Position numbers and translations under genes: made by a program. From JAZFSZ01 sp036446455 (GTDB lineage Bacteria; Pseudomonadota; Gammaproteobacteria; Acidiferrobacterales; JAJDNE01), in assembly GCA_036446455.1 (NCBI GenBank), contig JAZFSZ010000093.1, forward strand, positions 1 through 59,968: a stretch of DNA of 59,968 bases, written 5' to 3'. Below, piece by piece: positions 17,060 through 25,395 of the stretch (the first letter of the stretch is position 1; each line of letters begins with the position of its first letter). The notes under the pieces were generated by a model. The model saw only the letters and a program-made list of their open reading frames with translations. It searched no databases and was not told the DNA's origin.

Positions 17060-19273
17060 CTATTGCGACCAGGAGGGTGCCATTTCGTCCTCTGACAGGG
17101 TTGTTTCGTCTTCTGCCGCAAATTCGTAACTCATGTCTTCATGAGGTTGCTGGAAGTAATGACCTTGAACGAAATCAAATCCCAATGGCCATACCTCGGA
17201 AAGCGCAGTTGCATTCTCGATATGGGTGGCGACGGTACGGATAGCCAGTTGTTTTGCCATATCCATGACCGCGGCGAGAGCGCCGCTGTCTTTTGAGCTG
17301 CCCAGTTCGCTAACGATGTTGCCATCAAACTTGAGATACTTAATGGACTGACGCGGCAATTTCAACAAGGCATCGGTAACCGGTCCTGAATTGTCCAGCG
17401 AGATCTGGCATCCGGATTCACGTATTTGATCAATAAAACATGAAACCTGATCGAGGTTCTCGGCAACACGCGGGTGCGACATTTCGATAACCAGCTGACT
17501 GCCATCAATGCCGGTCTTTTTTATGGTGTTAATAATTAATGGGACCAGGTCGGAGTTGGTGAGATTGTAGGGAGAGATATTGACGAAATAACTAACGCGG
17601 CGTCCCTCTGCTTCTATGGCAGCGATCATCTCCAGAGTGCGCCGTACTACCCAACAATCAATGTCACCGATCTGGCCCGAGGCTTCCGCTTTGGGCATAA
17701 ACTCGCCCGGATTTATCAGTTCACCGTTGCTGCCGACCATGCGTACCAGTACTTCATACATTTCATCCGCATCACCGATCATGCTGACGATAGGCTGATA
17801 TACAAGACGGAAGTTGTCACTAGCCAGTGCAGCGGCGATCTCTGGATCACCGCTACCGAAGACCGCCGGAGTTGTCGTTAATTCTATCTTTGCACCTGAA
17901 ACCGATGGCACATTGGCAGGCGCGGTAATCTGTTCAAAGGCGGCGGGATCGCCAATGATTGCTGGCGCTGCCGGACTGGATTCTGACGGTATTGCATTTA
18001 CCTTGGTCCTGGCCTGCGGGCGCTGCCCTTTGCTCATGGCGACGGCCCTGGAAACGGCTTCATGCACGCTCTTGAGATCTCCGCTAATCAACACGCTGCC
18101 CGTAGCGCAGCCGCAGAGCTGTTTTTTATTACCCACAACAAAACTGCTTTTCGACAGAATGGCCTTCAATTCTTTCACCAGTTTATCCGCGGTTTCTGTG
18201 TCTGCACCTTCAAGCAGTATGGTAAGTTCTTCATCCCCAAATCGGGCCAGTATGACATCGGGTCCCAGGTGGTCGCGAAATAACCTGGTGATCTTGAGCA
18301 GGATGGCATCGCTAACGGTGTAACCCTGGGAATTGCTAATGTCCTCCAGCTCGAACAGATCAAAATAGATCAGCGAACTGATCGCACCATTCTTTTTAGC
18401 GTTGTTGTATGCCTGGGTCAGCGACTTGGTAAAGAAGTGTCGATTGTAGAGCCCCGTAAGGGCATCGCGCTGCGTGAGATATTGTAATCGATCTTCTGTC
18501 GCCTTGCGTGCAGAAATATCGGTAAACGTTATCTGAATGGTGTCTTCGCCCTTCAGTTTTACCGGCGCAAAAGCCGCTTCAATGTGGATCGTTTCGCCAT
18601 CCTGTCTGATTGCTTTCAGCGCCAGCGTTCCATTGAGCGATTTTCCCTTAGAAATTTTGCGCAGTGCGTCTTTGAATTTTTTCTGGTCCGTTGCGTCAAT
18701 CAGGTTCAGCACCGGTATGACTTCCAGGTCCTCCAGACTGTCGTAGCTAAACATTGACAAATAGGCGTTGTTAGCCTCGATGTGCATGCCTTCGTGGCAG
18801 TAACAAACGGCTTCTTGTGTTCCGGAGACCATGGCTTTGTGCTGGACTTCCATGTCGCCCACTTTTGACCGTGCCATTGTTAATTCACGTTTCATGTCGG
18901 CAACGGCGAGTTCTCGCCTTACAGCAGGTAACAGTCGCCCAACCTCGTTCTTGCGTACAACATCGCGTGCACCACTAGCCATAATGGAAGCAACGTCCTT
19001 ATCGCTGATGGAGCGGGTTACCACGATTAGAGGTGTACCTATTTTTTTGCGCTTCAGGGTGTCGAGAGCCATTTGTGCACTGAATTGCAGCAGGCTATAT
19101 TCGGATAAAACCAGATCCCAGGAGTCCTTCTGCAGCGCCGTTTCCATCCCGGTCAGGTTATATATCCGCTGGGTTTTTAGACGGAATCCTGCGGCGCGCA
19201 ACTGCCCCACCGGCAATTCAGAATCATCCGGCGAATCATCAATAATGAGCACGTTTAGAGCAGTGTTTTTCAT
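17060..19273 (-). CDS. fimX: FimX-like c-di-GMP effector: REC-PAS-degenerate GGDEF-degenerate EAL
   Basis: The domain order is receiver-like (residues about 5-120), PAS (about 140-260), GGDEF (about 265-420), a low-complexity Ala/Pro linker, and EAL (about 480-725). The receiver lacks a phospho-acceptor Asp at the expected strand end (LVLSEYSL). The GGDEF motif is degraded to RFGDEEL. The EAL motif is EVL (MYEVLVRM) and the DDFG loop is LDNSGP. This matches FimX of Pseudomonas and Xanthomonas, which binds c-di-GMP through its inactive EAL domain and controls type IV pilus assembly. The ATG at 19273 places the receiver at the N-terminus. An upstream TTG at 19363 is less likely. Confidence 0.85.
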   Translation of the reverse strand: MKNTALNVLIIDDSPDDSELPVGQLRAAGFRLKTQRIYNLTGMETALQKDSWDLVLSEYSLLQFSAQMALDTLKRKKIGTPLIVVTRSISDKDVASIMASGARDVVRKNEVGRLLPAVRRELAVADMKRELTMARSKVGDMEVQHKAMVSGTQEAVCYCHEGMHIEANNAYLSMFSYDSLEDLEVIPVLNLIDATDQKKFKDALRKISKGKSLNGTLALKAIRQDGETIHIEAAFAPVKLKGEDTIQITFTDISARKATEDRLQYLTQRDALTGLYNRHFFTKSLTQAYNNAKKNGAISSLIYFDLFELEDISNSQGYTVSDAILLKITRLFRDHLGPDVILARFGDEELTILLEGADTETADKLVKELKAILSKSSFVVGNKKQLCGCATGSVLISGDLKSVHEAVSRAVAMSKGQRPQARTKVNAIPSESSPAAPAIIGDPAAFEQITAPANVPSVSGAKIELTTTPAVFGSGDPEIAAALASDNFRLVYQPIVSMIGDADEMYEVLVRMVGSNGELINPGEFMPKAEASGQIGDIDCWVVRRTLEMIAAIEAEGRRVSYFVNISPYNLTNSDLVPLIINTIKKTGIDGSQLVIEMSHPRVAENLDQVSCFIDQIRESGCQISLDNSGPVTDALLKLPRQSIKYLKFDGNIVSELGSSKDSGALAAVMDMAKQLAIRTVATHIENATALSEVWPLGFDFVQGHYFQQPHEDMSYEFAAEDETTLSEDEMAPSWSQ

Positions 19274-19398
19274 TAACGAGTTCAGCAATGCATCCCTGTA
19301 TAGACTACTATAGCGCGAAAAAGCTGGTGCAGCGCCCCAACTTATAAAATTAATATAGACCAAATACCGTGAGCTTAAACCCGGTAAAGTTTGGTGCC

Positions 19399-20436
19399 TC
19401 AGTTTTTGGGAAAGGCGACCAGATGGTCCGCCTCGATACGGATACCCACTTTTTCACCAATGCGGTGGTCGGCGTGACTGGGGAACAGGGATAGTAGTCG
19501 ACCGCCATCGGGCAACTGCAAGGTGTACATGATTTCTGCCCCTTTGAAGGCCTTTTGCAGGATTTCCACCCTTAAATCACTCTCGGGATCCGGAACGACA
19601 TCATCAGGCCGCAGCAGCATTTCTATCGATGTACCAACGCTCCAGTCGTAAGCACGATTGCCTTCATAGGTGCCGAGATTCGTTTCGATGCGGTCAGGTG
19701 CCACCAGTGTGCCATCGATAAACACACCCTGACCGATGAAATCGGCAACGAAACGGCAATTGGGCTCGTGATATAGATTATAGGGGGTGTCCCACTGCAG
19801 CAGTTTACCCTCGTGCATGACACCCACCTGGTCACCAAGGGCGAATGCCTCGTGCTGGTCGTGGGTGACCAGCACCAGGGTTATACCCTGTTTTTTCAGT
19901 ATTTGCCGGACTTCCTCGCTCAAGCGTTCACGCAAATCAATGTCAAGATTTGAGAAGGGCTCATCCATCAGGATCAGGTCCGGTTGCGGCGCTAGTGCCC
20001 GTGCCAGCGCCACGCGCTGTTGCTGGCCGCCGGATAATTCATGGGGATAACGATTTCCCATGCCCTCCAGTCCGACGATCTCGAGCATCGCCTGCACGAT
20101 CTGGGTCTGGTGCGCGTTTGGCAACGGCCCCAGTCCAAATGCAATATTTCGCGCCACATTGAGGTGGGGAAAAAGCGCATAGTCCTGAAACACCATGCCA
20201 AGTCGTCTTTTCTCCGGTGGCAAGGTGAAACCGGGGGACGAAACCGGTCTCTCGTTCAGTCGGATTTCGCCGGCATCCAGAGAATGAAATCCCGCGATCG
20301 CGCGTAATACTGTGGTTTTGCCACAGCCGCTAGGGCCCAGCAGGCATACCAGACTGCCACGATTGACGTGCATGGACAGACCGCGCACGATCACGTGGTC
20401 GTCGTAACTGCACTCGACGTCCTTAAGGGAGAGCAT
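19399..20436 (-). CDS. ABC transporter ATP-binding protein, FbpC/PotA-type importer
   Basis: The roughly 345-residue ATPase has Walker A GPSGCGKTTV, signature LSGGQQQRVALARAL, Walker B LILMDEPFSNLD and the switch His in VTHDQHEA. A C-terminal TOBE-like regulatory domain starts at about residue 240. The closest type is the ferric-iron importer ATPase FbpC (also spermidine/molybdate-like CUT1 ATPases). No permease or binding-protein gene is adjacent, so it is an orphan that must pair with a transporter elsewhere. The ATG at 20436 was chosen over a TTG nine bases upstream. Confidence 0.82.
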   Translation of the reverse strand: MLSLKDVECSYDDHVIVRGLSMHVNRGSLVCLLGPSGCGKTTVLRAIAGFHSLDAGEIRLNERPVSSPGFTLPPEKRRLGMVFQDYALFPHLNVARNIAFGLGPLPNAHQTQIVQAMLEIVGLEGMGNRYPHELSGGQQQRVALARALAPQPDLILMDEPFSNLDIDLRERLSEEVRQILKKQGITLVLVTHDQHEAFALGDQVGVMHEGKLLQWDTPYNLYHEPNCRFVADFIGQGVFIDGTLVAPDRIETNLGTYEGNRAYDWSVGTSIEMLLRPDDVVPDPESDLRVEILQKAFKGAEIMYTLQLPDGGRLLSLFPSHADHRIGEKVGIRIEADHLVAFPKN

Positions 20437-20541
20437 CTCGTTCAATGAAATGAGTTTCTGCCAGATTTGACCATCGCCTGGATGATAACAAATCTCATTG
20501 AGCCATGTTGACCTGACAGCCTCAGTGGCAAGATTGTGGAC

Positions 20542-21450
20542 TCATTTCGGCGCCAGCAGAAATTCCAGCAACGCCTTTTGCGCGTGCAGCCGGTTTTCAG
20601 CCTCGTCCCAGACCACACTTTGCGGTCCATCGATAACGTCGGCGTCCACCTCGAATCCTCGATAGGCGGGCAGGCAGTGCATGAACAGGGCATCTTTATT
20701 TGCTTGTGCCATAATTTGTGCCGTCACTTTATGCAGGTGAAAGGCCTTGTTGCGATCAGATTTTTCATCTTCCTGGCCCATGCTGGCCCAAGTGTCAGTG
20801 ACCACCACATCGGCGCCTTCAGCGGCAGCCATGGGGTCGCGCTCCAGGCTGACGTGTTCTTTGCATTCGGCCATTAATTCCGCCTCAGGGTCGTAACCCT
20901 CCGGAGTCGAAATCACCAGCTTGAATTCCAGCAAGCGCGCGGCATTCATCCAGGAGTGACAGACATTATTGCCATCCCCCAGCCAGGCGACGGTTTTGCC
21001 AGCGATATCGCCACGGTGTTCAATATAGGTCTGCATGTCGGCCAGCAACTGGCACGGGTGGTACATGTCGGTCAGCGCATTAATTATCGGAACCTTTGAG
21101 TGCGCCGCGAAGTTCTCCACCTTGGCGTGTTCACTGGTGCGCATGACGATAACGTCCACCATGCGTGACATAACCCGTGCGGTGTCCTCAATGGGTTCAC
21201 CGCGACCGATTTGCAGGTCACTTGGTGACAGGAACATGGCGCTGCCACCCAGTTGCGCCATGCCTGCCTCGAACGACACCCGCGTGCGGGTGCTGGACTT
21301 GTCGAACACCATCGCCAGTGTTTTGCCACTCAATGGCGCAATCATTTTACCGGCCTTGTGGACAGTCTTGAGTTCTGCCGCGCGTGCGAGCAACTGCCGA
21401 AACTCGTTGGCACTGATATCCATTAACGACAGGAAGTGGCGTAGCTTCAT
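20542..21450 (-). CDS. argF: Ornithine carbamoyltransferase
   Basis: The 302-residue enzyme makes citrulline from ornithine and carbamoyl phosphate in arginine synthesis. Motifs are intact: carbamoyl-phosphate site SSTRTRVSF, MYHPCQLLAD near residue 135, and the ornithine/catalytic loop HCLPAYRG. Length matches anabolic ArgF. Its ATG overlaps the argD stop by four bases, so argD and argF form a translationally coupled operon. Confidence 0.95.
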   Translation of the reverse strand: MKLRHFLSLMDISANEFRQLLARAAELKTVHKAGKMIAPLSGKTLAMVFDKSSTRTRVSFEAGMAQLGGSAMFLSPSDLQIGRGEPIEDTARVMSRMVDVIVMRTSEHAKVENFAAHSKVPIINALTDMYHPCQLLADMQTYIEHRGDIAGKTVAWLGDGNNVCHSWMNAARLLEFKLVISTPEGYDPEAELMAECKEHVSLERDPMAAAEGADVVVTDTWASMGQEDEKSDRNKAFHLHKVTAQIMAQANKDALFMHCLPAYRGFEVDADVIDGPQSVVWDEAENRLHAQKALLEFLLAPK

Positions 21451-22631
21451 GACTTAGCCGGAAAATCTTCGAGTAACTCTGTTATGCCGGTCGCAAGCTG
21501 GTCGCATTGGTCTTCTGAGAGAATCAGCGGTGGCAGCAGGCGTACCACGTTGCCGGTGGTGACGTTGATTAACAGACCTTTTTTCAGTGCCGTCGTCATC
21601 ACCTCGCCGCAATCGCGGTCAAGCTCGATAGCCAGCATCAAACCTTTGCCGCGAACCTCGCGCACACCAGGCAGACCCGCGAGCGCGCTTTGTAGTTTTT
21701 GCAATAAGGTCTGGCCCAACGTGTTGGCGGCCTGGTCCAGTTTCTCATTCTCCATGGTGGTAAGCACCGCCAGTGCAGCAGCGCAGGCCAGCGGATTGCC
21801 GCCATAGGTGCTACCGTGTTTGCCGGTCACCAGTGTTTCCGCGGCAACACCGCGTGCCAGGCAGGCACCGATGGGCATGCCGTTACCCAGCGCCTTGGCC
21901 AATGTCATCACATCGGGGACTACATTTTCGTATTGCGCAGCGAACCACTTGCCGGTCCGGCACAGACCGGTTTGAATTTCATCGAGGATCAACAGCCAGT
22001 CATTGTCGTCGCAGATCTCGCGCAGGCCTGCCAGATAACCGGCAGCCGGTATAACCACACCCCCTTCACCGAGTATCGGTTCCACCAAGACCGCGACCAC
22101 ATTGCTGTTGTTACTGGCGACCTGGCGTATGGCATCGAGGTCGTTATAGGGGACGCGGGCAAAACCCTGAACCAGTGGTTCAAAGCCGGCCTGTACCTTG
22201 CGGCTACCGGTAGCCGTGAGCGTTGCCATGGTACGACCATGAAAACTCTGGTCGGTGACAATAATGGTCGGGACATCGATGCCCTTGTTGTGACCATAGA
22301 GCCTTGCCAGTTTGATCGCGGTCTCATTGGCCTCGGCGCCAGAATTGCTGAAAAACACGCGCTCCATATTCGACAGCGCGCACAGGCGCTCGGCCAGTGC
22401 TTCCTGTATCGGAATCCGGTACCAATTAGAAGTGTGCAGCAGTGTTCCGGCCTGATCGCAAATGGCCTTGGTGACAGCGGGGTGGGCATGACCCAGCGAA
22501 CACACGCCGATGCCGGTGAGTGCATCCAGGTATTTGTTGCCATCGGTATCCCACAGCCAGGCACCTTGCCCGCGTGCGAACGCCACTGGCAATCGACCAT
22601 AGGTCTGCATGAGAAAAGACGCTTTAGCCAT
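21447..22631 (-). CDS. argD: Acetylornithine aminotransferase
   Basis: The 394-residue PLP enzyme converts N-acetylglutamate semialdehyde to N-acetylornithine. It may also act on succinyldiaminopimelate for lysine. The N-terminal block LPVAFARGQGAWLWD is typical of ArgD, LLILDEIQTGLCRTG carries the PLP-binding Asp, and LAKALGNGMPIGA carries the Schiff-base Lys. The ATG at 22631 has no Shine-Dalgarno sequence; a U-rich tract from a hairpin abuts it (see the leader entry). It is the first gene of argD-argF. Confidence 0.93.
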   Translation of the reverse strand: MAKASFLMQTYGRLPVAFARGQGAWLWDTDGNKYLDALTGIGVCSLGHAHPAVTKAICDQAGTLLHTSNWYRIPIQEALAERLCALSNMERVFFSNSGAEANETAIKLARLYGHNKGIDVPTIIVTDQSFHGRTMATLTATGSRKVQAGFEPLVQGFARVPYNDLDAIRQVASNNSNVVAVLVEPILGEGGVVIPAAGYLAGLREICDDNDWLLILDEIQTGLCRTGKWFAAQYENVVPDVMTLAKALGNGMPIGACLARGVAAETLVTGKHGSTYGGNPLACAAALAVLTTMENEKLDQAANTLGQTLLQKLQSALAGLPGVREVRGKGLMLAIELDRDCGEVMTTALKKGLLINVTTGNVVRLLPPLILSEDQCDQLATGITELLEDFPAKS

Positions 22632-22663
22632 AAAAACAGAAAGCGCCCTGCAAGCAGGGCGCT
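22632..22663 (-). promoter_or_regulatory. Terminator-like hairpin in the argD leader
   Basis: A perfect 10-base-pair hairpin (AGCGCCCTGC 22642-22651, two-base loop, GCAGGGCGCT 22654-22663) is followed on the minus strand by TTCTGTTTTT, ending directly at the argD ATG. It would act as an intrinsic terminator or attenuator in the short leader made from the promoter at 22687-22715. Confidence 0.6.
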
Positions 22664-22686
22664 ACCTTTAATCAATATAAGATGAA

Positions 22687-22715
22687 ATTCTAGTCCCTAA
22701 TTCCGGGTCTGCCAA
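22687..22715 (-). promoter_or_regulatory. Promoter for argD-argF
   Basis: On the minus strand TTGGCA (22710-22715) and TAGAAT (22687-22692) are separated by exactly 17 bases, close to the sigma-70 consensus. Transcription would start near 22680, giving a leader of about 49 bases occupied mostly by the hairpin. Confidence 0.6.
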
Positions 22716-22725
22716 GCCCAAAATG

Positions 22726-22755
22726 AAACAGGCCCGGTAAATACCGGGCCTGTTT
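22726..22755 (-). terminator. Intrinsic terminator after the PuuD-like gene
   Basis: A perfect 14-base-pair hairpin has arms 22726-22739 and 22742-22755 (AAACAGGCCCGGTA with a two-base loop). It lies 21 bases past the stop of the PuuD-like gene, followed on the minus strand by CATTTT. A-rich and T-rich arm ends mean it could work in either direction. Confidence 0.75.
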
Positions 22756-22776
22756 TGGTGACCATGTCGCCTGAAT

Positions 22777-23268
22777 TTACATGGGCAAGCCATGGGGACC
22801 CACCACCATGAAAAACACCATCGGAATCGACAGCAAGGTATTGGTGCGGGAGGCGAGCAGAGCAATACGGGCGGCGCTGGCTTTTTCCTCGGCGCTGGCT
22901 TTCTTCAGCCCCAAAACTTTCTGCTGGTTCGGCCAGATCAGCACCCAGACATTGAAGAACATGATGGTGCCCAGCCAGGCGCCGATACCAATGAGAGCGC
23001 TGGCGCCCTTCAACATAAAAGCGTCGGCAAAGCTCAGGTGCGGCGCGGCCATCAGGTAGTAGGCACCAGTCACCCACGTTGCCAGGGCCGCGTACCGGAA
23101 CCAGAACAGGGCCTTGGGTGCTATGAGCTTGGGTACGATATCGGCAGCAATGCCGTCGGCCTTGGCCTTGCCCATGGCAGGCACTTGAACAAAATTGAAA
23201 TAATACAGCAGGCCGATCCAGGTGATGCCAGCCAGAATATGTAACCAACGATCCAGAATAAGATCCAT
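22777..23268 (-). CDS. PuuD-like membrane protein (urate oxidase N-terminal domain family)
   Basis: The 163-residue protein has four hydrophobic helices and matches the membrane domain that precedes cytochrome c in urate hydroxylase PuuD. The N-terminal block WLHILAGITWIGLLYYFNF is the family hallmark, with His in the first helix. PuuD's C-terminal cytochrome c is absent (no CxxCH), so urate oxidation is not assured. The ATG has AGGT about 9 bases upstream. It is downstream of a 34-residue membrane protein gene and followed by a strong terminator. Confidence 0.75.
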   Translation of the reverse strand: MDLILDRWLHILAGITWIGLLYYFNFVQVPAMGKAKADGIAADIVPKLIAPKALFWFRYAALATWVTGAYYLMAAPHLSFADAFMLKGASALIGIGAWLGTIMFFNVWVLIWPNQQKVLGLKKASAEEKASAARIALLASRTNTLLSIPMVFFMVVGPHGLPM

Positions 23269-23300
23269 AGTGAGTAACCTTTTATTTTTTACTTAATGGC

Positions 23301-23405
23301 TTAACCGGCCACAACCAGGAATTTGGTTGCGATCAGGTAGAGTATGACTGTCAAAACGAATCCGGAAACGATCGTTCCGGTAACGGAATCCAGAGGATTC
23401 TTCAT
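23301..23405 (-). CDS. 34-residue single-pass membrane protein
   Basis: ATG at 23403-23405 (minus) opens a 35-codon frame ending in TAA at 23301-23303. A strong Shine-Dalgarno sequence, AAGAGGC, precedes it by about 6 bases. The product begins MKNPLDSVTGTIVSG and continues as a single hydrophobic helix (VLTVILYLIATKFLVVAG). It lies 32 bases upstream of the PuuD-like gene on the same strand and so is probably co-transcribed with it. It may be a small partner subunit or regulator of that membrane protein. I know no family for it. Confidence 0.6.
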   Translation of the reverse strand: MKNPLDSVTGTIVSGFVLTVILYLIATKFLVVAG

Positions 23406-23512
23406 GAATTTGCCTCTTTATTAGTGAGTTAGTGTGACTTACTTTGAATGACTTAAATTAAGTAGTTGACCATTTTGGTCGGGCGCTAATCTATGCCACT
23501 CTTGCCGATATT

Positions 23513-23926
23513 TCAAGCACTACCGGCGTCTACTGATATGCCGTCGTGGGCGGCTTCGTCTTCCGGCAAGATGCGCTCCTGCAGCACACGCCACTTTCCG
23601 TCATCCTCTTTCTGGATAATGATCTCGATACCATTGCAGTTACGGGTGCCATCATTGGCCTCAACGGTTTCCAGGGTTTTAAACATAACCCGGCCGGGCG
23701 ATTGGGCCACCACCTTCATTGGTCCGTAAGAGACACTCTTAAGTATATTGTTGTCGAATTCATGCCGGCATTGGCGGGCCCAGTCGTCATAACCGATCAC
23801 CTCAAAACCGGGAATGCCGAATACACTCACTTCCTGCGAGATCAAGTCCATGTGGGCAGCGTAGTCTTTGTCGCAGGCGGACCGCGCCATCTCTTGCAAC
23901 AGTTTTTCGGCTGCCTGAACGCTCAT
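23513..23926 (-). CDS. NTF2/SnoaL-like fold protein
   Basis: The product from ATG 23926 is about 137 residues with the alpha+beta cone pattern of SnoaL/DUF4440 proteins. An N-terminal helix pair (SVQAAEKLLQEMARSACD) is followed by a curved sheet ending KWRVLQERI. This start has AGGATCG upstream; earlier in-frame ATGs at 23941 and 23980 lack one. Family members are small ligand-binding proteins or isomerases. No catalytic residue can be assigned here. Confidence 0.65.
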   Translation of the reverse strand: MSVQAAEKLLQEMARSACDKDYAAHMDLISQEVSVFGIPGFEVIGYDDWARQCRHEFDNNILKSVSYGPMKVVAQSPGRVMFKTLETVEANDGTRNCNGIEIIIQKEDDGKWRVLQERILPEDEAAHDGISVDAGSA

Positions 23927-24385
23927 TGTTTCGATCCTCATCCTGGTAAAGTCTGCAGTTTCCTCCGGCCTGGTTGCCAAGAGTGCACTGTCTATTTGTT
24001 ATGGGGCGCACATGCTACCGCAAAAACATTTTAATCGTGAACCCTATTTCCGCTCGATCTCCGGGTTTATCCGCGATTATTGAACCGACGTGCGAACTAA
24101 CAACAAACTGTTTTTACCAGTTAAACTAATTTCTGTTACGTGGGGTAACGTGCTGCTAATTGCATCGATTTGTCGCGATCTGCTGGTCTCTACGGGAATT
24201 CCCGGTGGCGTGATCGCCATACAAAAGTGGCAAAAACAGTTGTCTTGACCTCTATAGGCAAAAAAACGATTATACCGCCCTCGTTGCGGCTGGTAGAAAT
24301 TATCGGCCGTCAATAGTGACCGCAATTATTGCTTGGTGACGATTCGTTATCCCACCAACTACCGTACTGCACATTAGGGAGACCT
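23927..24385. other. Divergent spacer upstream of pdhA
   Basis: No gene is supported in this 459-base region. It holds the probable pdhA promoter (next entry). An 82-codon minus-strand frame at 24077-24325 lacks a Shine-Dalgarno sequence and protein-like composition. Confidence 0.5.
24245..24273 (+). promoter_or_regulatory. Probable promoter of the pyruvate dehydrogenase operon
   Basis: TTGACC (24245-24250) and GATTAT (24268-24273) are spaced by 17 bases, with TTATAC overlapping as an alternative -10. The pdhA ATG is about 110 bases downstream, preceded by AGGGAG. Confidence 0.4.
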
Positions 24386-25393
24386 ATGAAGCCCGAAGAC
24401 CAGAAACGCCTTTTGCGTGAAATGATTTTCTATCGCCGTTTTGAGGACCGCGCCTTCGAAGCCTATATGGAGCGCAAGGTCGGCGGATTCCTGCATTTAT
24501 ATTCCGGCCAGGAGGCGGTGGCTACGGGTGTGCTGGAGATGGCCCAGACCGGGCATGACTACGTGATTACCGGTTATCGCGACCACATTCATGCCATCAA
24601 GTCCGGCGCCCCGGCGCGTGAAGTGATGGCCGAACTCTACGGTAAGGAAACCGGTTCCAGCCGCGGCCGTGGGGGTTCCATGCATATTTTTGATCCCACC
24701 GTGAATTTCATGGGCGGTTACGCGTTGGTCGGCCAACCGTTCCCGTTGGCGGCAGGGTTCGCGCTCGGCGCCAAACACCGCGGCGAAGGCCAGATATCCA
24801 TTTGTTTTCTCGGTGACGGCGCCAACAACCAGGGCACTTTTCACGAGACCATGAATATGGCCTCGGTGTGGGAGTTGCCCGTTTTATTTGTTTGCGAGAA
24901 CAACGGCTACGCCATTGGCACCCATATCGATCGATCCACGGCGGTGACCGATCAGTACAAACGTGTGGCCGCCTATAACATGAAGGCCAGCCAGCACGAC
25001 GGCATGGACATCGATATTGTGATGGAAGCAGCCGTCGACGCGATCAAGTTTGTGCGCGAAGAACAGAAACCCTATTTCATCGAATTTATGACCTATCGCT
25101 ATCGCGGCCACTCCATGTCCGATGCCAAGGGTTATCGCACCCGCGAGGAAGAAGCGGAATGGGAAAAGCGCGATCCCATCAAGATTTATACCGAACGTCT
25201 CAAGAAAGCCGGATTGATTACCGATGCCGATATCAAAACATGGGAAAAGGAAATCGATCACGAGATGGAAAACGACATTATCAAGTTTGCCGAAGAAAGC
25301 CCCGAGCCATCAGTGGAAGAGCTGACGCGCTACGTGCTTGATGACAACCCGGATCCGCGCTGGATCGGGCCACTGGTTAACGAAGGAGAATAG
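24386..25393 (+). CDS. pdhA: Pyruvate dehydrogenase E1 component, alpha subunit
   Basis: The 335-residue protein is the alpha chain of a heterotetrameric, thiamine-diphosphate-dependent E1 that decarboxylates pyruvate and acetylates lipoyl E2. The ThDP motif is GDGANNQGTFHETMN, ending in CENNGYAIGT. The phosphorylation-loop-like YRYRGHSMSD and the entry motif LYSGQEAVATGV are present. Paralogous families act on acetoin or branched-chain 2-oxoacids; the sequence looks pyruvate-type. The ATG at 24386 has AGGGAG upstream, while an earlier frame start at 24329 lies inside the leader. First gene of pdhA-pdhB-E2/E3. Confidence 0.9.
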   Translation: MKPEDQKRLLREMIFYRRFEDRAFEAYMERKVGGFLHLYSGQEAVATGVLEMAQTGHDYVITGYRDHIHAIKSGAPAREVMAELYGKETGSSRGRGGSMHIFDPTVNFMGGYALVGQPFPLAAGFALGAKHRGEGQISICFLGDGANNQGTFHETMNMASVWELPVLFVCENNGYAIGTHIDRSTAVTDQYKRVAAYNMKASQHDGMDIDIVMEAAVDAIKFVREEQKPYFIEFMTYRYRGHSMSDAKGYRTREEEAEWEKRDPIKIYTERLKKAGLITDADIKTWEKEIDHEMENDIIKFAEESPEPSVEELTRYVLDDNPDPRWIGPLVNEGE

Positions 25394-25395
25394 GC

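Noticed and set aside
24077..24325. 82-codon minus-strand frame upstream of pdhA
   Set aside because: It spans the likely pdhA promoter and shows no protein-like features.
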